A stretch of 64,000 bases of DNA, taken from assembly GCA_963794165.1 (NCBI GenBank), contig CAWCCT010000007.1, positions 186,001 through 250,000 of the forward strand, given 5' to 3'. The stretch is from PALSA-350 sp963794165. GTDB lineage: Bacteria > Acidobacteriota > Terriglobia > Terriglobales > Acidobacteriaceae. Below the pieces are notes generated by a model. It saw only the letters and a program-made list of their open reading frames with translations, searched no databases and was not told the origin of the DNA. Both the position numbers and the translations under genes were made by a program. The stretch's first letter is position 1. Each line of letters begins with the position of its first letter. Shown here one piece after another: positions 8,684-16,186 of this stretch.

Positions 8684-9628
8684 TCACAAATTTCCAGGTG
8701 TCGGATGCCTCGTCTTCTGAGCGCCAAGTTGGGTTGCGATGAGTTTGCGCAGCCAGATATGTGCGGGGTCGTTGTCCCTGTGGCGATGCCAGACCATCCG
8801 CAGGACAAAGGGCGGTAGTCCCAGGGGCTCGGGGCAGGACATCAGGTTGAGGCTTTTGCCGAACTCCTCGACGACCGATTCCTGGATACATGCCACCAGA
8901 TTGCTCGATGCCACGGCGTGCAACACCGAAAGACAATGCGGAAGGGCCAATCTGAGCCTGCGCCGAAGCCCCCTTGCGGCCAGCTCGTTATCGATCAGCC
9001 CCCATAACTGGTTGCGATAGATGACTGCGGCGTGGTCTAGCATCGTAAATCTGTGAAGTGTTAGCTTGCGTTTCCACATGGAATGACCGCGGCGCGAAAT
9101 CACAACGCTGTTCTCCTCGGAAAGCGGCTCCATGATGAGATCAGGGGCGAGATAACGCGCATCAGGGAAATAACCGATGGCGCAGTCGAGCGTTCCGTTG
9201 CGAAGCTCGCTCTCCGGGATCGTGAACAACCAGTCCAGCCGGCGGGTTTGCATTTGCAGTTCGCCTGAAAGCATAGAACGGGCAAAGAGAGGAGCCAGCC
9301 GCAATTCCACGTCATCGCTCAGCCCGATGCGGAACAGGCGCGCACTCACCGAGGGATCGAAGGATTGCGGTGCTTCAAAGGTTTGCCGAAGCTGGGCAAG
9401 GGCGGATCGTATCGGCCCGGCGAGCTGCTCGGCGCGAGGAGTCGGCATCATGCCGTGAGCTGTACGCATAAACAGCGGATCTGCGAGGCGAAATCGCAGC
9501 CGCGCGATGGCGTTACTGAACGCTGGCTGACTGAGCCCTACCCGTTTTGCGGCTCGACTGACATGCCGTTCATCGATGAGCGCTTCAAAGGCCAGCAGGA
9601 GGTTGAGATCGATGCCGCTGATATTCAT
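8684..9628 (-). CDS. LysR-family transcriptional regulator
   Basis: The 314-residue protein, taken from the ATG at 9628, starts MNISGIDLNLLLAFEALIDE; a GTG at 9664 would add twelve residues. The winged helix-turn-helix (about 5-65) reads VSRAAKRVGLSQPAFSNAIARL, and the rest is the periplasmic-binding-protein-like effector domain. The style (DLNLLLAFEAL, DPLFMRTAHGMMPT) resembles the NodD/LeuO branch. It is divergently transcribed from a beta-lactamase-like gene with only 67 bases between the starts, which contain a small dyad. Control of that neighbour is the natural inference. The effector is unknown. Confidence 0.9.
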   Translation of the reverse strand: MNISGIDLNLLLAFEALIDERHVSRAAKRVGLSQPAFSNAIARLRFRLADPLFMRTAHGMMPTPRAEQLAGPIRSALAQLRQTFEAPQSFDPSVSARLFRIGLSDDVELRLAPLFARSMLSGELQMQTRRLDWLFTIPESELRNGTLDCAIGYFPDARYLAPDLIMEPLSEENSVVISRRGHSMWKRKLTLHRFTMLDHAAVIYRNQLWGLIDNELAARGLRRRLRLALPHCLSVLHAVASSNLVACIQESVVEEFGKSLNLMSCPEPLGLPPFVLRMVWHRHRDNDPAHIWLRKLIATQLGAQKTRHPTPGNL

Positions 9629-9695
9629 GCCTTGAATATGCCATATCACGAACATCCACTTCACAAATACAGCCCAGCTAGCTTATACCAGCAGT
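9629..9695. promoter_or_regulatory. Divergent promoter region with LysR-type dyad
   Basis: The 67-base interval between the LysR gene and the serine hydrolase contains ATATG-C-CATAT at 9637-9647. This fits the T-N11-A dyad form bound by LysR proteins, next to the regulator's own start. Both promoters must lie here. Confidence 0.45.
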
Positions 9696-11141
9696 ATGTT
9701 CAATCCCACGGCCAGGCTCCTTGCGTTCTTCATGCTCGCGGCGGTTCTGCGTGGGGCGGCTGCTCCTGCTTCCGAAACGCCTGTTCTTCAGGTCTTCAAG
9801 CAATGGTTGGAGGCCTTCAACTCAAGCGACGCGTCCCGCATTTCGGCGTTTTGGCAGAAGTATGGAAGAAATAAGATCGACGATCGCGTTGCCGGCGATC
9901 TGCGGCTGCGCAACCTGACCGCAGGGATGACCATCTACCGAGTCGCGGAAGACACCGGCACACATCTCGTGGCGGTCATGAAGGAAAATCGAGGCGCGTA
10001 TTCGGAATCCACGATGGATCTGGCGTCAGTGAATCCTCCCGTTGTTGCAGGATTGATGGGACATCCGGTGCCGCCGCCTGAGGGTGCCGAGAAACCGGTT
10101 TCCAGTGATGAAGAGCTTGCCGGGCAAGTGCAAAAGCATGTGGCAGAGACGAGTGGACCGGGCGCGTTTTCAGGCGCCATCCTTGTGGCTCACAACGGCA
10201 AAACCGTTCTCGACCAGGCATGGGGTATGGCGGATGAAACCAACCGCGTCAGGAATACGACGGACACTCAATTCTGCATCGGCTCAATGAACAAGATGTT
10301 CACCGCGGTGGCTATTCTTCAGCTTGTTGGAGCGGGAAAGCTCGCGCTCGATCAACCGATCGCCACTTATTGGCCGGATTATCCGAATCGAGACCTCGCC
10401 GCGCGGGTGACGATTCGAGAACTGCTCAACCATACCGGTGGCACAGGAGATATTTTCACTCCAGAGTACGAAGCGCATCGCCAGGAAACGCGAACGCTAG
10501 CGGACTACATTAAGCTATTTGGCACCCGGCCTGTCGCCTTCGAGCCCGGTACGCGCATGGAGTACTCCAATTACGGCTTCATCCTCCTGGGGCGAATCAT
10601 CGAACTCGTCAGTCGCGAGCCCTATCAGAACTACATTCATGAGCACGTCTTTCTACCCGCGGGGATGCTCCATACCGACTCGCGTCCGGAGAGCGATCAT
10701 GTCAGCGGTCGTGCGATCGGCTACACGCACGGGTCGAATGGTCTCACGCCCAATACAGACACGATGCCCTGGTCGGGGACGTCTGCCGGAGGGGGCTACT
10801 CCACGGTCCGCGATCTCCTTGTTTTCGCCGAAGCTCTTCAATCCGGTAAGCTCCTAAGCCTCGGGCTTCTGCGAGAGGCGACCCAAGGGAGTCCGATGCG
10901 CAGGGATTACGGCATGGGCTTCTATGCCCTGCCAGATGGAGGGTATGGTCACGGCGGCGGCGCCCCGGGAATCAACGGAGAACTGCACATATTGCCACAT
11001 CGTGATTATGTGCTTGTAGCTCTCGTTAACCGGGACCCGCGCATGGCTACCAATATGGTGGATTTCATTACATCCATTCTGCCGGTCCGCAACCGCGAGC
11101 CACCTGCGGCAGCTTCAACGCCGCGTCACGGCATCCGCTGA
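9696..11141 (+). CDS. Beta-lactamase-family serine hydrolase (class C/esterase-like) with N-terminal extension
   Basis: The 481-residue protein begins with a signal peptide (MFNPTARLLAFFMLAAVLRGAAA). Residues 28-125 form an extra domain that may be NTF2-like (VLQVFKQWLEAFNSSD, LVAVMKENRG). The hydrolase domain (about 150-460) has SMNK (S197/K200, the nucleophile and general base), YSNYGF (Y290/N292) and HGGGAPG in place of the KTG box. His instead of Lys in the third motif is usual in esterases and peptidases of this superfamily, so it need not be an antibiotic resistance enzyme. It is divergent from a LysR gene, recalling ampR-ampC. Its last 16 bases overlap the convergent NTF2-like gene. 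Confidence 0.88.
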   Translation: MFNPTARLLAFFMLAAVLRGAAAPASETPVLQVFKQWLEAFNSSDASRISAFWQKYGRNKIDDRVAGDLRLRNLTAGMTIYRVAEDTGTHLVAVMKENRGAYSESTMDLASVNPPVVAGLMGHPVPPPEGAEKPVSSDEELAGQVQKHVAETSGPGAFSGAILVAHNGKTVLDQAWGMADETNRVRNTTDTQFCIGSMNKMFTAVAILQLVGAGKLALDQPIATYWPDYPNRDLAARVTIRELLNHTGGTGDIFTPEYEAHRQETRTLADYIKLFGTRPVAFEPGTRMEYSNYGFILLGRIIELVSREPYQNYIHEHVFLPAGMLHTDSRPESDHVSGRAIGYTHGSNGLTPNTDTMPWSGTSAGGGYSTVRDLLVFAEALQSGKLLSLGLLREATQGSPMRRDYGMGFYALPDGGYGHGGGAPGINGELHILPHRDYVLVALVNRDPRMATNMVDFITSILPVRNREPPAAASTPRHGIR

Positions 11142-11509
11142 ACCCATTGGCTTCGCCAGGACGGCGCCTCGAAGGGATCCGCGAAATACTGTGTCTCGTG
11201 CACGACCTTGCCGTTGCGGAACTCCATAATGCTTACTGTAAAAGCTGGCCGCCCCTGGTAGGTGATTGTGTATTCCGTGATCCAGAGATCATCTTTCCCG
11301 AGAATTCGTTTGACGTTAAACCCCGACGGCTTGCCCGGATGATGACTCCGCAACGCCTGCAAATTGCTTCGTCCGAGGATTCGTTCGCCTGATTGGGGAT
11401 AATCGCAGATCGCATCGTCAGCGTAAATATCGTGCTCAGCGTTTACATCGCCGGTTGCAGACGCATGCCAATGCGCATTCAGCGCGTCACGTATTTGTTC
11501 TTCTTGCAT
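11126..11509 (-). CDS. SnoaL/NTF2-like domain protein
   Basis: The 127-residue protein MQEEQIRDALNAHWHASATGD has the layout of small NTF2-like (ketosteroid isomerase/SnoaL) proteins: an N-terminal helix, an ExDIYADDAICDYPQSGE segment, a GRSNLQALR helix, and a curved beta sheet ending in VVHETQYFADPFEAP. Such proteins act as isomerases, hydrolases or small-ligand binders. The gene lies just downstream of the aldo/keto reductase on the same strand (25-base gap) and probably shares its transcript. It ends inside the convergent serine hydrolase gene by 16 bases. Confidence 0.8.
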   Translation of the reverse strand: MQEEQIRDALNAHWHASATGDVNAEHDIYADDAICDYPQSGERILGRSNLQALRSHHPGKPSGFNVKRILGKDDLWITEYTITYQGRPAFTVSIMEFRNGKVVHETQYFADPFEAPSWRSQWVQRMP

Positions 11510-11534
11510 TGACCCCTCCAGGTGTTGTTGGCTG

Positions 11535-12479
11535 TCATGCTGAGATAACTCGTGGAATGAAACCCGGGATGCCGGTATTCACAACGTCATTGAGCCTTTG
11601 TCTGCTCTGGATGCGACTGATTTCGTCAAATGCGTCCTCAGGGAGGGCGGAGATGTTGAAATTCTCTTTTGCCCGGTCCGCATTCCTGGTCGTGACCAGC
11701 AAAGCCGTCCCGCGTTGCGCCGCCCATGCCAGCAGCACCTGTGCCGGAGTTTTTCCAACCCGCGCAGCGATTGCCAAAACCACTGGATCTTCGAGCGGCC
11801 CCGGACTCATTGCATGCCCCAAAGGCGCGCCAGCCAAAAACACGATCCCTTTCTCCTTGCAGAATTCCAAAAGGTCCGTTTGCGGCAGATACGGATGCGA
11901 TTCGACTTGGACCACAGCCGGCTTGATCCTCGCCGATTCGTAGATGGGCAAAAGCCCTTCCAGGGTGAGGTCAGACAGTCCAATAGCCCGGCATCTGCCA
12001 CGGTCCACAAGACTCTCCATCGCCCTCCAGGTGTCGAGCAAAGTCACATCGCGGTCGTAAAGGACATTGCCGTTTTGATCCCGCGGATCCAGCTCCTCCC
12101 CCGGCTGAAACGCAAACGGAGTGTGAATGAGGTAGAGATCCAGGTAGTTGAGCCGGAGTCTGTCAAGACTCGCCTCAAAAGCCGGCCCCACGCGCTCGGG
12201 CCGATGATTGGTATTCCACAATTTTGTTGTGACAAAGATCTCCTCGCGCGCAATCTCTAAAGCGGCAAGTCCTGCCTGCAAGGCCTCGCCCACCTCACGC
12301 TCGTTCCGGTATCGTTCCGCACAGTCGATATGGCGAAATCCGGCCACCAACGCGTTTGTAGTGGCACTTAACGTGGCGGCTGCATCGAGGACCAGGGTGC
12401 CAAATCCGAGTACGGGCATCTGCCCGGCTCCGTGGCTGAGCGCCACTTTCCTAATCCGAAAATCGGAAGATTCGATCAT
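11535..12479 (-). CDS. Aldo/keto reductase
   Basis: The 314-residue protein shows the AKR barrel with its catalytic tetrad: Asp and Tyr in RHIDCAERYRNEREVGEAL, Lys in VTTKLWN, and His in YLIHTPFAF. The NADPH-binding end reads ALLVTTRNADRAKENFNI, close to the usual 'IPKS' loop but with TTRN. Members reduce aldehydes and ketones with NADPH. A promoter with half of the island palindrome sits about 90 bases upstream. This groups it with the efflux, transaldolase and Hsp31-like genes of the proposed regulon. Physiological substrate unknown. Confidence 0.9.
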   Translation of the reverse strand: MIESSDFRIRKVALSHGAGQMPVLGFGTLVLDAAATLSATTNALVAGFRHIDCAERYRNEREVGEALQAGLAALEIAREEIFVTTKLWNTNHRPERVGPAFEASLDRLRLNYLDLYLIHTPFAFQPGEELDPRDQNGNVLYDRDVTLLDTWRAMESLVDRGRCRAIGLSDLTLEGLLPIYESARIKPAVVQVESHPYLPQTDLLEFCKEKGIVFLAGAPLGHAMSPGPLEDPVVLAIAARVGKTPAQVLLAWAAQRGTALLVTTRNADRAKENFNISALPEDAFDEISRIQSRQRLNDVVNTGIPGFIPRVISA

Positions 12480-12565
12480 GATGAACGCCTCAACGGAATT
12501 GAGTCAACGTCTCTAGGGTAGATGTTCGCGATCGACATCTGATTCATCAGGACGCCTAAATAGAA

Positions 12566-12611
12566 ATTAGGCCAGAGAAGTCAGTTCAATTCCATTAGAC
12601 GAAAGTATCGG
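12566..12611 (-). promoter_or_regulatory. Promoter of the aldo/keto reductase with half of the island palindrome
   Basis: On the minus strand the order is CCGATACTTTCGTCTAATGG (right half of the palindrome, to 12611), -35-like TGGAAT (12589-12594), a 17-base spacer, and extended -10 TGG-CCTAAT (12566-12571). The left half-site is not recognisable. The spacing is identical to six other sites in the window. Confidence 0.6.
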
Positions 12612-12691
12612 TGAGGGCCTGCTATAGGACTGCTCGTCTTCTGCATTTCCACTCCCAGCAAGCGCCACAACAGCCATTTGTGCGCTCCAAA

Positions 12692-13357
12692 TTAACGGCC
12701 CTGGCGTTTGCAAGAAAGTGAGTAAGAAGGAAATTGCCAATCCGGTTGAATCATAGATGTACGCAGCGCGCGCTTTGCACGCGCCAGTCTTGACTTGACC
12801 GCCGGAACAGTGATGTCAAGAGATTGCGCGATCTCTCGCACGGAGCGCTCCTTTGCCTGCCGGAGGTGGATTACCTCGCGATAGACCGGTGGCAGCTGGT
12901 GGATGGCTTTCCGCAACAATTTATGTCTCTCTCTTCGGACGTATTGGCTTTCAGGGTCGTCGATAGGGGACCGCGGCTCCCAGGTCGCGAAGCTTCCCAC
13001 ACTACCGTCGCCACCATCGATCGGAATCTCGTAGCAATTGCGCTTCTTGCGCAGGATCATGAGCGCAGAGTTGATCGCAATTCGTGTAAGCCAGGTGGAG
13101 AAACTGGACCTCCCCTCGAAATTCTTCATGTGAGTGAATGCGTTCAGAAAGGCCTCCTGGAGCGCATCCTCAGCATCCTGCCGATTCCTGGTGACTCGAT
13201 AAGTGGCTTGAAATACCCTGTTCGCATGGCGTTTACTGAGTTCGACAAACGCGTCCGTGTCTCCAGATTTGGCTCTGCACGCCAGCATCTCATCGCTCAT
13301 ATCCGTACAGCTGTATTCAATAGCAACACTATTCGCCACTGACATGGATAGACTCAT
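12692..13357 (-). CDS. ECF-type RNA polymerase sigma factor
   Basis: The start is the second of two adjacent ATGs (13357), because AGGAGG ends only two bases before the first; longer frames to 13567 have no ribosome binding site. The 221-residue protein has sigma region 2 (AFVELSKRHANRVFQATYRVTRNRQDAEDALQEAFL and the FEGRSSFSTWLTRIAIN helix, residues about 30-115). It also has region 4 (LPPVYREVIHLRQ and VREIAQSLDITVPAVKSRLARAKRALR, about 145-205), and lacks regions 1 and 3. No anti-sigma gene is adjacent. Its promoter region carries the island palindrome, so it may be a downstream member of that regulon rather than the master regulator. Confidence 0.9.
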   Translation of the reverse strand: MSLSMSVANSVAIEYSCTDMSDEMLACRAKSGDTDAFVELSKRHANRVFQATYRVTRNRQDAEDALQEAFLNAFTHMKNFEGRSSFSTWLTRIAINSALMILRKKRNCYEIPIDGGDGSVGSFATWEPRSPIDDPESQYVRRERHKLLRKAIHQLPPVYREVIHLRQAKERSVREIAQSLDITVPAVKSRLARAKRALRTSMIQPDWQFPSYSLSCKRQGR

Positions 13358-13414
13358 CATGACCTCCTGTGTCATATACGTCTCCAATCTTTCGAGATAC
13401 GTTCCATGGGTGCT

Positions 13415-13474
13415 ATTACGCCAGAGGTATGAAGGCAAATCTATTAGACGATGGTATAGGCGATACCTTGGTAT
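13415..13474 (-). promoter_or_regulatory. Promoter of the ECF sigma gene with island palindrome
   Basis: On the minus strand: imperfect palindrome ACCAAGGTATCG/CTATACCATCGTCTAAT (13441-13474), -35-like TAGATT (13438-13443), 17-base spacer, extended -10 TGG-CGTAAT (13415-13420). The start codon follows about 58 bases later. Confidence 0.7.
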
Positions 13475-13577
13475 CCCGGCGTTCGCCGATTTAAGCGGCG
13501 TGTGTTCCATGATCGAAACCTGTCCACTCGAAAAGCTGCCGAGGATGCGAAGTTTCACATCAACCATCAGCGATGTA

Positions 13578-14450
13578 TCAGTACGCCACCGTCGACGGCG
13601 CTAAAGGCCTTTTTCGCGAAGTCAGCCCAAGACTGCCCTGACGATTCTCTTGCCGCACCGTTTTCATGCATCGTCCCGCATGTTTCGCGGCCTCATCCCA
13701 GCCGTGTCCGACCGCAACGCTCCCACCCTGGCGGGAGTCTATGGAAATGAGGCCACAAGTCCTTTCAGCGCTAGGCGGTGACGGAACCGAACCTGGTGCG
13801 AGAAGGGCGAGCTCGGAACGAAGCCGCGCGGCCATTCTTACCAAATCCGCGAAAGAATCAGCCTTCATCTTTCGCATCACCTGGCCTCGGTGAGCCTTTA
13901 CCGTGATCTCGCTGATAGCTAGTTCCGCACCGACCTCTTTATTCAAAAGTCCGGACGCCACCAATGCCATGACCTGCCGTTCACGGTGGCTGAGCGCCGC
14001 ATAGCGATCGCGCAGCGACCGCATTCCTGCCTCGCGGTTGAGGGCAATGGAGCTACGTTTGAATCCTTCCCGGATGGCACTTAGGAGAACCTCATCCCTG
14101 AATGGGCTCATCAAGAATTCAATAGCTCCCGCCTTCATGGCTTGAACCGATGTGGGCACATCGCCGTGGCCGGTGACAAAGATAACCGGCGTGTCGGGGC
14201 GTTCGACGACAACCCTTCTTTGTAGATCAAGTCCATTGATGTCCCGGAGAGAGACGTCAAGCACCAGGCAGGTTGGACCCAGTGCTCGGGGCCGGGCAAG
14301 GAATTCTCTGGCGAATGCGAATGTCTCGGACTGCCAGCTTTCGCAGCGAATCAAAGATTCCAGGGATTCACGTACAGAGGTGTCGTTGTGGACAACGAAC
14401 ACGATCGGCTGCACGGAAAGCGGTTCAAGTATGTACTCAGAAAGGTCCAC
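13578..14450 (-). CDS. FixJ-family response regulator with degenerate receiver and C-terminal extension
   Basis: The 290-residue protein starts at GTG 14450 after ggagg. It has a receiver domain (about 14-130) and a LuxR-type HTH (about 150-210: LSHRERQVMALVASGLLNKEVGAELAISEITVKAHRGQVMRKM). A tail of about 75 residues without recognisable features follows. The phosphorylatable Asp (CLVLDVSLRD) and the VTGHG Thr are kept, but the acidic cluster reads VVHND instead of VVDDD. The conserved Lys of the 'KPF' loop is Ser (LMSPFRDE). Both are expected to bind Mg2+ or couple phosphorylation, so normal phospho-signalling is doubtful. Its first residues and upstream region are copied near 19.02-19.12 kb. 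Confidence 0.88.
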   Translation of the reverse strand: MDLSEYILEPLSVQPIVFVVHNDTSVRESLESLIRCESWQSETFAFAREFLARPRALGPTCLVLDVSLRDINGLDLQRRVVVERPDTPVIFVTGHGDVPTSVQAMKAGAIEFLMSPFRDEVLLSAIREGFKRSSIALNREAGMRSLRDRYAALSHRERQVMALVASGLLNKEVGAELAISEITVKAHRGQVMRKMKADSFADLVRMAARLRSELALLAPGSVPSPPSAERTCGLISIDSRQGGSVAVGHGWDEAAKHAGRCMKTVRQENRQGSLGLTSRKRPLAPSTVAY

Positions 14451-14682
14451 GACGATTGCCCTCCACCCTGCGTAGGTCGTACTTGGAACATGGAGTCGGC
14501 AATCAGGAGATATTAAGTCGCCCAGCGACGAAACTAATCTCCTGAGGCCAGCTTTTGCTTAAGCAAACATCTTTTGTCATTTCGACATCGTGTACTACAC
14601 GCTCGTTTCAATGTTGCGCTTTTGCCCAGCGTTTCTTTGCGCCGCGAAACGGGGCATGCTGCAGGTGAAAAACTTGATGTGT

Positions 14683-15456
14683 TTATCTCTCTATCTCCAG
14701 AGTTTTGTTACCGCCGTTATCGTGACCTAAAGCTGAACGGACGGTGTGGAGCAATTGTTCGTCACTAAAAGGCTTGCCTAAAAATGCGACAGCACCGGCT
14801 TGCATCGCTCGCCCGCGGGATTCTTGATCGTCGTAAGCTGTGACGAAGATGATAGGAATGCTGTAGCCTGCGGCAGCGAGTTTGCTTTGCAGCTCGAATC
14901 CATTCATATCCGGCATCCGTACGTCGAGGATGAGACATGAAGTATCGTGCAGTTGGTCGGACTTCAGGAAACTCCCGGCAGATGCAAAGGCCGCTGCTCG
15001 AAAACCGAAAGACTCGATGAGCAGTATGGTGGTCAGTCGAATGGACTCATCGTCGTCAACCACCGAAACCAGATCCTTGGGCGCTTTGAGTTCCCTTCGC
15101 GAGGCTGAGCGAATGGTCTGGAGTAACTCCTCGTCGCGAAAAGGTTTGCCTAAGAATGCAACAGCACCGGCCTGCATCGCTTGCTGACGCGAAAGTTGGT
15201 TGTCGTAAGCGGTGATGAAAATGATAGGAATGTCGTAACCTGCGGCAGCCAACTGGCTTTGGAGCTCGAGCCCATTCATGCCCGGCATCTGAACGTCAAC
15301 GATGAGACACGATGTATCGTGCAGTCGGCCGGACTTCAGGAAGCTTTCGGCAGACTCAAAGGCTGCCGCTCGAAAGCCGAAAGACTCGATGAGAAACGTG
15401 GTAGTCCGGCGGATGGACTCGTCGTCGTCAACTACCGAGATCAGACCGCTTGTCAT
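14683..15456 (-). CDS. Stand-alone response regulator made of two tandem receiver domains
   Basis: From the ATG at 15456, with gggag seven bases upstream, the gene encodes 257 residues. They form two consecutive CheY-like domains and nothing else. Each has SVVDDDESIR, a phosphorylation Asp (LIVDVQMPGMNG and LILDVRMPDMNG), the ITAYD/VTAYD Thr and GKPF Lys, so both should be phosphorylatable. The two copies are strikingly alike (IESFGFRAAAF, LHDTSCLI, IPIIF.TAYD, MQAGAVAFLGKPF), pointing to a recent internal duplication. Without an output domain it could serve as a phosphate sink or relay for the kinase at 16183-17940. Confidence 0.9.
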   Translation of the reverse strand: MTSGLISVVDDDESIRRTTTFLIESFGFRAAAFESAESFLKSGRLHDTSCLIVDVQMPGMNGLELQSQLAAAGYDIPIIFITAYDNQLSRQQAMQAGAVAFLGKPFRDEELLQTIRSASRRELKAPKDLVSVVDDDESIRLTTILLIESFGFRAAAFASAGSFLKSDQLHDTSCLILDVRMPDMNGFELQSKLAAAGYSIPIIFVTAYDDQESRGRAMQAGAVAFLGKPFSDEQLLHTVRSALGHDNGGNKTLEIER

Positions 15457-15559
15457 TTGAGCTCCCGCTAACACCAAAGCTATTCCCGGGCGGAACAGGG
15501 ATCAATTGGATGTTGGGATATCTGGTGTGTCAAAAAGGAGTAGGCGAATAAGCTTTAGT

Positions 15560-16186
15560 TTACCGGGTTTTTCCCGAGGGGCCTTTGAGCTTCTCGATCA
15601 TTCTTATGAGGTCGACAAGAGATTCCGCGTGCATCTTCTCCATTGCCCGGCTGCGCTGCACTTTCACGGTGCTCTCCGCAGTTCCAAGCTGGTCGGCAAT
15701 TTGTTTGTTCAGCATGCCCGAGACGACCATGGAGATTACCTCCTGCTCGCGCGAAGTCAATGAGTCGAAGCGCTGTTGGAGGATCGTTACATCTTTATCC
15801 TGTTCCCGTCTGGCACGATCCCGCTCCAGTGCGATGCGAACGGCATCCAGCAGATCTTGGTCGCGGAAGGGCTTGGTGAGAAATTCGACCGCTCCGGCTT
15901 TCATAGCGCGGACACTCATGGGAATGTCACCGTGGCCGGTGAGAAAGATGATCGGAATACGACTGTTTCTCGCCGCCAGCTCGCCTTGAAAATCGAGCCC
16001 ACTCAACCCAGGAAGTCTGACGTCAAGCACCAGGCAACTGGGCGTGTCCAGCGGCTTTTTATGCAGGAAGGCATCCGCCGTTGCGAAACTTTCAACTTGA
16101 AGGCCCACAGTGCTCAAGAGGAACTTCAGCGAAGAACGTACCGATGGATCATCATCGACGACAAAGACAATGGGGGCACCAGTCAC
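15560..16186 (-). CDS. FixJ-family response regulator
   Basis: The 208-residue protein has a canonical receiver (FVVDDDPSVRSSLKFLL, Asp in CLVLDVRLPGLSG, FLTGHGDIPMSVRAMKAGAVEFLTKPFRD). It also has a LuxR-type HTH (LTSREQEVISMVVSGMLNKQIADQLGTAESTVKVQRSRAMEKM). Its ATG overlaps the stop of the kinase gene by four bases (ATGA), so the two are translationally coupled and form a cognate FixL/FixJ-like pair. The output is DNA binding. It is a candidate, unproven, for the regulator of the palindromic promoters in this island. Confidence 0.92.
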   Translation of the reverse strand: MTGAPIVFVVDDDPSVRSSLKFLLSTVGLQVESFATADAFLHKKPLDTPSCLVLDVRLPGLSGLDFQGELAARNSRIPIIFLTGHGDIPMSVRAMKAGAVEFLTKPFRDQDLLDAVRIALERDRARREQDKDVTILQQRFDSLTSREQEVISMVVSGMLNKQIADQLGTAESTVKVQRSRAMEKMHAESLVDLIRMIEKLKGPSGKTR

